Shown here piece after piece: positions 14,007 to 21,609 of a stretch of DNA of 22,847 nucleotides (position 1 is its first letter; each line of letters opens with the position of its first letter). A program made the position numbers and the translations under genes. The notes under the pieces were generated by a model, which was given only the letters and a program-made list of their open reading frames with translations, was not told the origin of the DNA and did no database searches. Origin of the DNA: an uncultured Muribaculaceae bacterium (GTDB lineage Bacteria; Bacteroidota; Bacteroidia; Bacteroidales; Muribaculaceae); the NCBI GenBank assembly GCA_910583775.1, contig CAJTYD010000054.1:1-22847 (forward strand), read 5' to 3'.

Positions 14007-15632
14007 GTGGAAACAAAATACATTTTCGTAACCGGCGGAGTAGTGTCATCATTAGGCAAGGGAATCATATCCTCATCGCTTGCCAGACTGCTGCTCTCCA
14101 GAGGATATTCAGTGACAATTCAAAAGTTTGATCCCTACATCAACATCGATCCCGGAACGCTAAACCCCTACGAACATGGCGAATGCTATGTCACCGACGA
14201 CGGCCATGAGGCCGATCTCGACCTGGGGCATTACGAAAGGTTCACCGACATCCACACCTCCCGCGCCAACAACGTGACTACGGGCCGGGTCTATCAGTCG
14301 GTGATAAACAAGGAAAGACACGGCGACTATCTCGGCAAGACAGTCCAGATAGTTCCCCACATCACCGACGAGATCAAACGCGACGTCAAACTTCTGGGCA
14401 ACACCGGCAAATACGACTTTGTGATAACCGAAATCGGAGGCACTGTCGGCGACATCGAATCTACGCCATACCTGGAGGCCGTCCGCCAGCTTCGCTGGGA
14501 ATTAGGACGCTCGGCCCTCTGCATCCATCTCACATACGTGCCGTATATCCGCGCGGCCAAGGAGCTGAAGACAAAGCCGACGCAGCATTCGGTGAAGCTC
14601 CTGCAATCGGTGGGCATCCAGCCCGACATCCTGGTGCTCCGCACCGAGAAGGAGATTCCGCCCGCCATGCGGAGGAAAGTGGCGCAGTTCTGCAACGTCC
14701 GTCCCGAAGCCGTGATCCAGAGCATCGACGCCCCCTCGATCTACGAGGTTCCTCTCATGATGCATGAACAGGGACTTGACAGCCTTGTGGTGGAGATGAC
14801 CGGAACGGAGAAGCACTCCGAACCCGACCTGACCGCCTGGAACCACTTCCTGCACAAGCTCGAAAACGCCCGGGAAACGGTTAACATCGCCCTTGTCGGC
14901 AAATACGTCGAGCTGCAGGACGCCTACAAAAGCATCAGCGAATCGCTTATGCAGGCCGCTACCTACTGCGACCGCCGGCTGAACCTTGTCTACGTGCATT
15001 CAGAGAAGGTGACGGAGGCCAACGTAGAGGAGAAACTCGCCGGAATGGACGGAGTTATAATCGCTCCCGGTTTCGGACAGAGAGGAATTGAAGGAAAATT
15101 CACGGCCCTGAAGTGGTGTCGTGAACATGATATACCGACATTCGGAATCTGCCTGGGGATGCAGTGCATGGTGATAGAGTTCGCCCGCAACGTGCTCGGC
15201 CTCGAGAACGCCAACTCCACGGAGATGGATCCGGGCACCAGACACAACGTGATCGACCTTATGGAGGAGCAGAAGAGCATCTCCAACATGGGAGGCACGA
15301 TGCGACTCGGAGCATACGAGTGCCGTCTGAAAGAGGGCTCTATTCCCGCCGAGGCATACGGCCGTGAACTTGTAAGCGAGCGACACCGCCACCGCTTCGA
15401 GTTCAACGAGGAATTCCGCTCCCGTTTCGAGGAAGCCGGCATGGAATGCGTAGGCGAGAATCCCGACACCGGCCTGGTGGAGATCGTCCAGATTCCGTCG
15501 CTGACCTGGTTTGTCGGAACGCAGTATCATCCGGAATATAAATCAACAGTGCTTCACCCCAATCCGCTGTTCATGTCGTTCATAAAGGCGGCCATCGCAT
15601 ACAGCGAGAAAAAGGGGAAAGCCGACGCATAA
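14007..15632 (+). CDS. pyrG: CTP synthase (glutamine hydrolysing)
   Basis: Makes CTP from UTP, ATP and glutamine-derived ammonia in the cytoplasm. The synthetase domain starts with (M)ETKYIFVTGGVVSSLGKG and contains GTLNPYEHGECYVTDDGHE and EIGGTVGDIES. The class I amidotransferase domain holds the nucleophile Cys382 in GICLGMQC and the His508/Glu510 pair in QYHPEY. The frame is open to an ATG at 13947, but that lies before the -7 box at 13973-13980 and adds 20 residues not found in the family, so I choose the GTG at 14007. The resulting 541 aa is the usual size. It heads the pyrG-yidC-polyferredoxin-thyA series. Confidence 0.97.
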   Translation: METKYIFVTGGVVSSLGKGIISSSLARLLLSRGYSVTIQKFDPYINIDPGTLNPYEHGECYVTDDGHEADLDLGHYERFTDIHTSRANNVTTGRVYQSVINKERHGDYLGKTVQIVPHITDEIKRDVKLLGNTGKYDFVITEIGGTVGDIESTPYLEAVRQLRWELGRSALCIHLTYVPYIRAAKELKTKPTQHSVKLLQSVGIQPDILVLRTEKEIPPAMRRKVAQFCNVRPEAVIQSIDAPSIYEVPLMMHEQGLDSLVVEMTGTEKHSEPDLTAWNHFLHKLENARETVNIALVGKYVELQDAYKSISESLMQAATYCDRRLNLVYVHSEKVTEANVEEKLAGMDGVIIAPGFGQRGIEGKFTALKWCREHDIPTFGICLGMQCMVIEFARNVLGLENANSTEMDPGTRHNVIDLMEEQKSISNMGGTMRLGAYECRLKEGSIPAEAYGRELVSERHRHRFEFNEEFRSRFEEAGMECVGENPDTGLVEIVQIPSLTWFVGTQYHPEYKSTVLHPNPLFMSFIKAAIAYSEKKGKADA

Positions 15633-15666
15633 ACATCATATAATAGAATTAGTTTAAACAACTTTA

Positions 15667-17769
15667 ATGGATAAGAACACGATCAACGGCCTTCTGCTGA
15701 TGCTTGCGGTTTTCCTGCTGTTCATGTGGCTATCGCCAAAAAACCAGGATACACCCGCAGAGCAGGCAGATAACGCCGCCAAGACCGAACAGGGCGCCCC
15801 CGTGGCAATGGGGCTCGACTCCCTGACTTCTACGGAACGCGAATGGCTCGTCAAGAACATCTCTGACAATGGCGTCCCCGAAACTCTCGCAAACGGCACT
15901 CACGCCTTCCGTCTCACCCAGGGCGACGTAAACCTCACCCTCGCCGGAGATTCCGTTTACGGAACCGTAACCGTCGACGGCAATCAGCTCGCCTGGGGCG
16001 ACATCGTGGCCGGAAACGCCTCCGCCATCCCGGTGGCTCAGCAGAGAAAGGCCATCGAGACGGTGCGCCAGATTTCGATGAATCTCGGCAAATACGGCAA
16101 GTTCACTAAGTTCCTCACGGGCACCTCGAAGAAGGTGAAACTCGAGAACGACGCGCTCGCGCTCGAATTCGACTCGAAATCGGGCTCCGTGACACGCGCC
16201 GAACTCAAGAAATACGACACCGAGTATTCCGCCGACGAAACGCAGAAAAGCAAGAAGAAGGTAGTTGTCTTCCAGGGCGACCATAACCGCTTCAACTTCC
16301 AGCTCCCCATGCCTCAGGCAATCGAGACGGCCGATCTCTATTTCACGCCTAAGGTGCTCAACGACTCGACAGTGCTTATGGCCCTCGACGTCACCGACGA
16401 CGCTTTCTGGGGCATCGAATACACCCTGCCCCGCGGCGAAAGCTACGTTGTCCGCATGAGAATCGTGCAGAAGAACATGGCCCCGGTGGTGATGTCGAAC
16501 TCCCGCACCCTCGGTCTCGACTGGCAGCAGGATATCGCCCGCCAGGAGAGAGGCCGTATGTTCGAAGAGCGTAACTCCGCGCTTTACTATAAGTTCGCAG
16601 GCGGATCCGTGGAGCATCTTTCTGAAAACAAGGATGACTCCGAGGAGCGGCAGACCAAGGTGAGATGGATCGGCTTCAAGAACCAGTTCTTCTCAACCGT
16701 GCTCGTCTCCGACCGCGCCTTCAACATGGCCGACTTCAGCTCGAGCGTGCTCAAGGGCTCCGACTATCTCAAGAGCATGACGGCCGTGGCCCAGGTGAAC
16801 GATTACGACTGGAATTCGGAAAACCCCGCCAGCTTCCACCTCTTCATCGGTCCGAACCTCTATCCTCTTCTCTCGCATCTGGACAAGGAGATCAACGTCG
16901 GCGAGGATCTTAAGCTCACCAAGGTCATCCCTCTGGGCTGGAACATCTTCCGCTGGATCAACACCGGAATCATCATCCCTATATTCAGCTTCTTAGGCAC
17001 ATTCATATCCAATTACGGCATCATCATCCTTCTGCTCACTCTCTTTATCAAGCTCGTGCTCTTCCCCTTCACCTACAAGAGCTACAAGAGCCAGGCCAAG
17101 ATGCGTGTGCTCGCCCCCGACATCAAGGCGATCAACGAGAAATATCCCGGTAACGAGAACGCCATGATACGCCAGCAGAAAACGATGGCTCTTTATTCCA
17201 AGGCCGGCGCGAGCCCGATGTCGGGGTGTCTGCCTATGCTTCTCCAGATGCCTATCCTCTTCGCGATGTTCAGCTTCTTCCCGAGCTGCATCGAGCTCCG
17301 CGGCCAGAGCTTCCTCTGGGCGCACGACCTCTCGGCTCCCGACGCAATCATCACCTGGAGCGGCAACATTCCGTTCATCACCGAATACTTCGGCAACCAT
17401 ATCTCGCTCTTCTGTCTTCTGATGACGGTCACCAACATCGTCTATACCTACATCAACATGCAGAACCAGGCAAACACGATGCCCGGAATGAAATGGATGA
17501 TGTATCTTATGCCGGTGTTCTTCCTCGTCTTCTTCAACAACTACGCCGCAGGCCTTTCCTATTATTACTTCCTTTCGCTTCTGATCACCATCATCCAGAC
17601 CTACGCGTTCCGGTATGTGATCAAAGAGGAGGACGTGAGAAGGCAGATGGCTGAAAACGCCAAGAAACCGCGCAAAAAATCCGGATTCATGGCCCGTCTC
17701 GAAGAGATGCAGCGCCAGCAGCAGGCAATGCTCCGCGAGCAGCAGAAGCGAAACGGCGGCCGTCGCTGA
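15667..17769 (+). CDS. yidC: YidC membrane protein insertase
   Basis: Inserts and folds inner-membrane proteins with or without SecYEG. The 700-aa product has the Gram-negative layout: an N-terminal membrane anchor (INGLLLMLAVFLLFMWL), a large periplasmic domain (about 25-420), then the conserved five-helix core beginning at about 430 (IIIPIFSFLGTFISNYGIII, LFIKLVLFPFTYKSYKSQAKM with the intramembrane Lys, ASPMSGCLPMLLQMPILFAMF). It ends with a basic tail (KKPRKKSGFMARLEE, QKRNGGRR) suited to ribosome contact. It lies 34 nt after pyrG with no visible -7 box and is probably read with it. Confidence 0.97.
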   Translation: MDKNTINGLLLMLAVFLLFMWLSPKNQDTPAEQADNAAKTEQGAPVAMGLDSLTSTEREWLVKNISDNGVPETLANGTHAFRLTQGDVNLTLAGDSVYGTVTVDGNQLAWGDIVAGNASAIPVAQQRKAIETVRQISMNLGKYGKFTKFLTGTSKKVKLENDALALEFDSKSGSVTRAELKKYDTEYSADETQKSKKKVVVFQGDHNRFNFQLPMPQAIETADLYFTPKVLNDSTVLMALDVTDDAFWGIEYTLPRGESYVVRMRIVQKNMAPVVMSNSRTLGLDWQQDIARQERGRMFEERNSALYYKFAGGSVEHLSENKDDSEERQTKVRWIGFKNQFFSTVLVSDRAFNMADFSSSVLKGSDYLKSMTAVAQVNDYDWNSENPASFHLFIGPNLYPLLSHLDKEINVGEDLKLTKVIPLGWNIFRWINTGIIIPIFSFLGTFISNYGIIILLLTLFIKLVLFPFTYKSYKSQAKMRVLAPDIKAINEKYPGNENAMIRQQKTMALYSKAGASPMSGCLPMLLQMPILFAMFSFFPSCIELRGQSFLWAHDLSAPDAIITWSGNIPFITEYFGNHISLFCLLMTVTNIVYTYINMQNQANTMPGMKWMMYLMPVFFLVFFNNYAAGLSYYYFLSLLITIIQTYAFRYVIKEEDVRRQMAENAKKPRKKSGFMARLEEMQRQQQAMLREQQKRNGGRR

Positions 17770-17787
17770 TTCCGCAAAAAAGACATA

Positions 17788-18609
17788 ATGAAACAACTGA
17801 GGATAATACGGGTGTTTATCGCCACACTCTTTTTCATCGCGTCGGTGGCCTTTCTGACGATAGGACCCGATGTGCATCCCATGGCGGTGGCCTCCGAGAA
17901 ATCGCAGGTATTGCTCTCAGCCGTTTCCCTTTCATTAGGAGCCACACTTGTGTGGCTCCTTCTCACTTTTCTCTTCGGCCGTATCTATTGCTCCACGGTC
18001 TGCCCGATCGGTACGCTCACCGATATCGTAATGCGCTTGAGGAGAAAGATCCCGCGTCTTAACCGCCCAACCTCCTACGCCCATCCCAGGCGCTGGTCGA
18101 TCCATATCCTTATCGTCTATGTGGTCTGCCTTATCATCGGCCTTGTGGTGGTGCCTTTCCTGATCGAACCGTGGAACATAATGCGCAACATAGCCTCCAC
18201 GATACGTCCGTCGGCGGTCGAGACAACCTGGATTTCGCTCGGCCTCGGAGCCGTGACAGGCGCAGCCGCCGGCATCGCCTCCCTCCTCATCCTCCTAATG
18301 CTGGCTCTCTTCAAGGGACGTGCCTTCTGCACCGATATCTGCCCTTTGGGAACCGCCATGGGGCTGCTCGGCGAACAGACGGTGTTCCATATCGAGATCG
18401 ATCCGGACAGATGCGTCAGCTGCGGCCGATGCGAGGATCAGTGTAAGGCCCGCTGCATAAAGGTGGTGAGCCGCTATGTCGACAACTCACGTTGCGTCCG
18501 CTGCTTCGACTGTATCGCCGAATGCCCTGAAGACGCAATCCGGTTCCAGATGAACCGGAACCGCCCTGCAACGCCTCTTCTTCAAAAAACTAAAAAATCC
18601 GTAAAATGA
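17788..18609 (+). CDS. NapH/NosR-like membrane polyferredoxin (4Fe-4S)
   Basis: A 273-aa inner-membrane protein with about four helices (7-27, 42-62, 106-130, 150-175). Two CX3CP motifs at membrane borders (CSTVCP, CTDICP) are characteristic of NapH/CcoG/NosR-type proteins. Two C-terminal ferredoxin-type clusters follow (CVSCGRCEDQC and CVRCFDCIAEC, each CX2CX2CX3C). The role is probably electron transfer between the quinone pool or cytoplasmic donors and a periplasmic acceptor; the partner is not encoded here. It lies 18 nt after yidC, and its TGA overlaps the thyA ATG in an ATGA, indicating translational coupling. Assignment to an exact subfamily is uncertain. Confidence 0.85.
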   Translation: MKQLRIIRVFIATLFFIASVAFLTIGPDVHPMAVASEKSQVLLSAVSLSLGATLVWLLLTFLFGRIYCSTVCPIGTLTDIVMRLRRKIPRLNRPTSYAHPRRWSIHILIVYVVCLIIGLVVVPFLIEPWNIMRNIASTIRPSAVETTWISLGLGAVTGAAAGIASLLILLMLALFKGRAFCTDICPLGTAMGLLGEQTVFHIEIDPDRCVSCGRCEDQCKARCIKVVSRYVDNSRCVRCFDCIAECPEDAIRFQMNRNRPATPLLQKTKKSVK

Positions 18610-19400
18610 AACCATATCTCGACCTTATCCGCCATATTCTCGAAGATGGCCATGTGAAATCCGACCGGACCGGCACCGGCACCATCTCCACGTTCGGATG
18701 GCAGATGCGCTTCGACCTCTCGGAAGGCTTCCCGCTGCTGACCACGAAGAAAGTGCATCTCAAGAGCATTATCCATGAACTGCTGTGGTTCCTCAACGGA
18801 GACACCAATGTCAGGTATCTTCAGGAGAACGGTGTGAGGATATGGAACGAATGGGCGGATCCCGACGGATCGCTCGGCCACATCTACGGTTATCAGTGGC
18901 GATCATGGCCCGACTACGAGGGAGGCTTCATCGACCAGATATCCGAAGCCGTAAAGGACATAAAGGAGAATCCGGATTCAAGGCGCATTATCGTAAGCAG
19001 CTGGAACGTGGCCGATCTGAAGAACATGAATCTGCCGCCGTGCCACACTTTTTTTCAGTTTTACGTCAGCGAAGGGAAGCTCTCGCTGCAGCTCTACCAG
19101 CGTAGCGCCGACTGCTTCCTCGGCGTCCCCTTCAACATCGCAAGCTACGCGCTCCTCTGCATGATGATGGCGCAGGTGTGCGGGCTCGAGCCCGGAGAAT
19201 TCATCCATACGCTCGGCGACGCCCACATCTATCTCAACCACCTCGACCAGGTGAAAGAACAGCTTCAGCGCGAACCGCGGACTCTGCCCCGTATGGTAAT
19301 AAATCCCGAAGTCAAGGATATCTTCTCCTTCAGATATTCCGACTTCCGTCTCGAAGGCTACGACCCCTGGCCCCCCATCAAAGGCACCGTCTCCGTCTGA
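18606..19400 (+). CDS. thyA: thymidylate synthase
   Basis: Methylates dUMP to dTMP using methylenetetrahydrofolate. The 264-aa length equals that of E. coli ThyA. DRTGTGTISTFG binds phosphate, LNGDTNVRYL and WRSWPDY are conserved, the catalytic Cys146 is in LPPCHTFFQFY, and QRSADCFLGVPFNIASYALL follows. The start overlaps the preceding gene by 4 nt (ATGA). The dihydrofolate reductase gene often found after thyA in this phylum is absent; an A+T-rich insertion-like region follows instead. I see no clear intrinsic terminator in 19401-19458. Confidence 0.98.
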   Translation: MKPYLDLIRHILEDGHVKSDRTGTGTISTFGWQMRFDLSEGFPLLTTKKVHLKSIIHELLWFLNGDTNVRYLQENGVRIWNEWADPDGSLGHIYGYQWRSWPDYEGGFIDQISEAVKDIKENPDSRRIIVSSWNVADLKNMNLPPCHTFFQFYVSEGKLSLQLYQRSADCFLGVPFNIASYALLCMMMAQVCGLEPGEFIHTLGDAHIYLNHLDQVKEQLQREPRTLPRMVINPEVKDIFSFRYSDFRLEGYDPWPPIKGTVSV

Positions 19401-19458
19401 TCCAAGTGCCCGCACCCCTTAGGCCTTGAAAGAAATACTATAATAAATTTTTCGAAAG

Positions 19459-19479
19459 AAATTTAAACAGTTTCTAAGA
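19459..19479. repeat. left copy of a 21-bp inverted repeat bounding the post-thyA segment
   Basis: This 21-mer (ends AAATTTAAAC...TCTAAGA) is the perfect reverse complement of 21378-21398, 1.9 kb away. It contains a GTTTC-TAA-GAAAC dyad when extended to 19482. A shortened relative (GAGAAACTGTTAATTTT) lies near 20025-20041. Confidence 0.75.
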
Positions 19480-19502
19480 AACCGGGCTTAAGGATTGTAA
19501 AT

Positions 19503-19997
19503 TCAAGAGCCTCTTCCAATGAACCAGTATATGATATTCGAGATGGCTTCCCATAAAACAAATAAAGAAACAAGAATCGTTATTATACGGTTGTTGTTTG
19601 GCCTATACTCACTTTCTCCCTTATTGAGAAGATAATATATAAAAGGAGGAAGACTTAATGCCACAACAATAAACCAGCCTGCAATTCCTGAAAAAGTAAG
19701 ATTGCTTTCATAGCAGAAAGCACCGAAAGGCGCCCATGAAAAGTCAATTCCAAATAGATTAAGTATATCCATAAACCAGCTCCAGTCTACCAAAGTAAAT
19801 GAAACCGACAGGCTCATTAAAAAGCAGAAGAGCATCCAGAAACCCGTTTTCCTTCTTTTCTCTTTACAGACGACAGCCCTTATCGGGAAATAGAAGATAC
19901 AAACTATCCCGGCAATCATGGGAATATATTGGAGAATATCATAAAACAAAGATCGCTCAGGACAATGAGCCATCAATATGTTCATATTATTTAGCAT
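19503..19997 (-). CDS. small four-helix integral membrane protein, unknown function
   Basis: A 164-aa product I do not recognise. Four hydrophobic segments are evident: about 18-43 (DILQYIPMIAGIVCIFYFPI), 50-72 (TGFWMLFCFLMSLSVSFTLV), 102-125 (GIAGWFIVVALSLPPFIYYLL) and 138-160 (ITILVSLFVLWEAISNIIYW). The loop between helices 2 and 3 has DWSWFMDILNLFGIDFSWAP; loops are short and charged. The start may be Met1 or Met5. No clear promoter is seen directly upstream; the MITE-like element at 20041-20242 separates it from the upstream leftward lipoprotein gene. Its size and topology would suit an immunity protein for that lipoprotein, which is only a hypothesis. Confidence 0.65.
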   Translation of the reverse strand: MLNNMNILMAHCPERSLFYDILQYIPMIAGIVCIFYFPIRAVVCKEKRRKTGFWMLFCFLMSLSVSFTLVDWSWFMDILNLFGIDFSWAPFGAFCYESNLTFSGIAGWFIVVALSLPPFIYYLLNKGESEYRPNNNRIITILVSLFVLWEAISNIIYWFIGRGS

Positions 19998-20040
19998 GAG
20001 TTTAAATTTAGTTTATAATTAGCTGAGAAACTGTTAATTT

Positions 20041-20242
20041 TAAGAGTGTGTCTGGATTTAAATGAAATTAATACAGATAGAGATTTTTTGAGTGATTTAA
20101 GCAAGTTGAGAAAGGAGAAAACTACCGTTTTCGACTGCCAAAACTTGGCTTAAATCACCAAAAAGATCATCTGTAATGATTTCAAGATTTTCCATTACAT
20201 TCTCTTATAGTTAAGATCGGTTTAAATCCAGACACACTCTAA
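20041..20242. mobile_element. MITE-like element with 19-bp perfect terminal inverted repeats
   Basis: GAGTGTGTCTGGATTTAAA (20044-20062) is matched exactly, inverted, at 20221-20239. The direct triplet TAA flanks both ends (20041-20043 and 20240-20242), consistent with a 3-bp target duplication. Inside, GTGATTTAAGC (20092-20102) pairs with GCTTAAATCAC (20148-20158), and AAGTT with AACTT extends the stem to 16 bp with one bulge. No coding frame is evident, so it would depend on a transposase in trans. TNA-type duplications occur in IS5-group elements, but I cannot name the parent. Confidence 0.75.
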
Positions 20243-20252
20243 AAACATACAT

Positions 20253-21140
20253 TTAGATCCAGCCCATACAATCGGAAAAATCATATACAAAGATAGCCGC
20301 TCCGACCCATCCTAAAGCTCTTGCAGCCACTTTCCTGATTGCCACTTTCAATGCAGCTTTAGTCAGACTCCGCTTGGTGTAAATACTTAGGATTTCATCA
20401 ATTAAAATAGCTCGCCCAAGGCAAGTGCCCCATTGGGGGTTTTGTGGTTGTGAGGCAGCATAGGCATTGAAAGTATTGGGAAGAAAAACATTGAACATAT
20501 ATGTTGTCAGATCTGGCATCTGTTGAGAATCGGGAAAATTTGCCGCATCCAGTGCTATGGGTATCAAGGTATATTCTTCAGCATTACATTCCTGCAGGGC
20601 GGATCTGATTTCCATTACAGTCAGGCCGCATGAAGTGAGATAGGCAATCGAGGAATCAATTGAAGGCCTCAGGGCCTCTCTTGCTTCCTGATTCGAAATC
20701 CTTATGGAATCTGTGGTTTCCTCATCCTTAAACAAACTGATTGTACCACCCGCACCTCCTACATCGTTCATGAGGTCGGTGAAAGTCTGCGGGGTAGGCA
20801 TCGTAGGATCGCCGCCTGTATCCGAACCTCCGCCACCGGTACCTCCGCCGGGAGGCACAGAACTTGCAAAAGAGATGTCGGAATAAAGAGTGGTGAAAGT
20901 ATTATCTTCCATTGTCTCGCCACTTCTTGTGGCTACGCATTTTCGCGAATCTTCTGAAGAATATACCTTAATATCGGAGAGATGCTTTACATCTCTACTC
21001 ATTGTTGACAATAATTCATCAGAAGTCATTGGCACATTGGAAGGTGAAACTTCGTTTTTGCAGCCCCACATCATGAATGTCATAAGAAACATGACAATAA
21101 ACAGCGGCATAATATGCCGATAAAAAAATATCGTTTTCAT
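20253..21140 (-). CDS. lipoprotein with Gly-rich linker and cationic/hydrophobic C-terminal tail
   Basis: A 295-aa product of no family I can name. It begins with a lipoprotein signal (FLMTFMMWGC, Cys27). The N-terminal part (28-90) is polar. A PPGGGTGGGGSDTGGDP linker lies near 95-112, then a region (TFTDLMNDVGGAGGTISL, REALRPSIDSSIAYLTSCGLTVMEI). The C-terminal 50 residues are striking: RSLTKAALKVAIRKVAARAL is cationic and amphipathic, followed by the hydrophobic GWVGAAIFVYDFSDCMGWI at the extreme end. This resembles membrane-active tails of some bacteriocin-like proteins. It is A+T-rich relative to the core block. A perfect promoter lies at 21285-21316. The stop is 10 bp from the MITE-like element. 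Confidence 0.7.
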   Translation of the reverse strand: MKTIFFYRHIMPLFIVMFLMTFMMWGCKNEVSPSNVPMTSDELLSTMSRDVKHLSDIKVYSSEDSRKCVATRSGETMEDNTFTTLYSDISFASSVPPGGGTGGGGSDTGGDPTMPTPQTFTDLMNDVGGAGGTISLFKDEETTDSIRISNQEAREALRPSIDSSIAYLTSCGLTVMEIRSALQECNAEEYTLIPIALDAANFPDSQQMPDLTTYMFNVFLPNTFNAYAASQPQNPQWGTCLGRAILIDEILSIYTKRSLTKAALKVAIRKVAARALGWVGAAIFVYDFSDCMGWI

Positions 21141-21284
21141 GGTAAATATATTTAAAAATTAAACGGCCTTATTGATTAAGACATCATGCTCCAGATAGAA
21201 CAGTCAGATGATCAGTCAGACTAATCAAATAGAAAGAAAATATAACCGATAATATAAATAAATTCAGACTATTTTATTCGAAGA

Positions 21285-21316
21285 CAAACTTATTAAAAAA
21301 ACTTTATAAATACAAA
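21285..21316 (-). promoter_or_regulatory. promoter of the lipoprotein gene
   Basis: On the minus strand TTTG (21313-21316), a 20-nt spacer and TAAGTTTG (21285-21292) match the consensus exactly. The predicted start near 21278 gives a long, A+T-rich leader of about 138 nt before the ATG at 21140. Confidence 0.65.
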
Positions 21317-21377
21317 CTTTTTGATAAATCAATATTTACTTTTTGCCATTTTTTCGCATTATTAAAAAACTTTGATA

Positions 21378-21504
21378 TCTTAGAAACTGTTTAAATTTAA
21401 TTTCAAAGGATTTTGAGAAGATTTTGAGAACCAATGGAATTTGCAGATAAACTCAAACTTTAAATTCGTATTAAAAGTAAACACTCTAAATCCAGACACA
21501 CTCT
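21378..21504. repeat. element-end remnant: right 21-bp inverted repeat plus a MITE-type terminus
   Basis: 21378-21398 is the exact inverse of 19459-19479. At the other side, AAATCCAGACACACTCT (21488-21504) is a third copy of the end sequence of the MITE-like element at 20041-20242, with no nearby inverted partner of its own. Between them are two tandem copies of GATTTTGAGAA (21409-21419, 21420-21430) and no coding frame worth calling. It looks like a decayed or partial transposable-element end. Confidence 0.6.
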
Positions 21505-21519
21505 TATAAAAAACGAAAC

Positions 21520-21555
21520 GAAAAAGGAAGGAGACGGATCGGTATCCGCCTCCTT
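21520..21555 (-). terminator. intrinsic terminator of the LacI-family gene
   Basis: A 12-bp stem (21544-21555 with 21528-21539, one G-U) closes a 4-nt loop (21540-21543). On the minus strand it is followed by TTCCTTTTTCGTTTCG. It lies about 55 bp beyond the stop at 21610. Confidence 0.85.
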
Positions 21556-21609
21556 TAACTATCAATAGAAAATAATTATCAACAACATTGAAGCTATTCC
21601 GGCAAGCTT

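Noticed and set aside
16993..17877. Antisense frame over yidC
   Set aside because: His/Glu-rich mirror of a membrane protein coding sequence, with no independent signals.
19401..19502. Dihydrofolate reductase gene expected after thyA
   Set aside because: No frame or motif for it exists in this window; it must lie elsewhere or be absent, which cannot be decided here.
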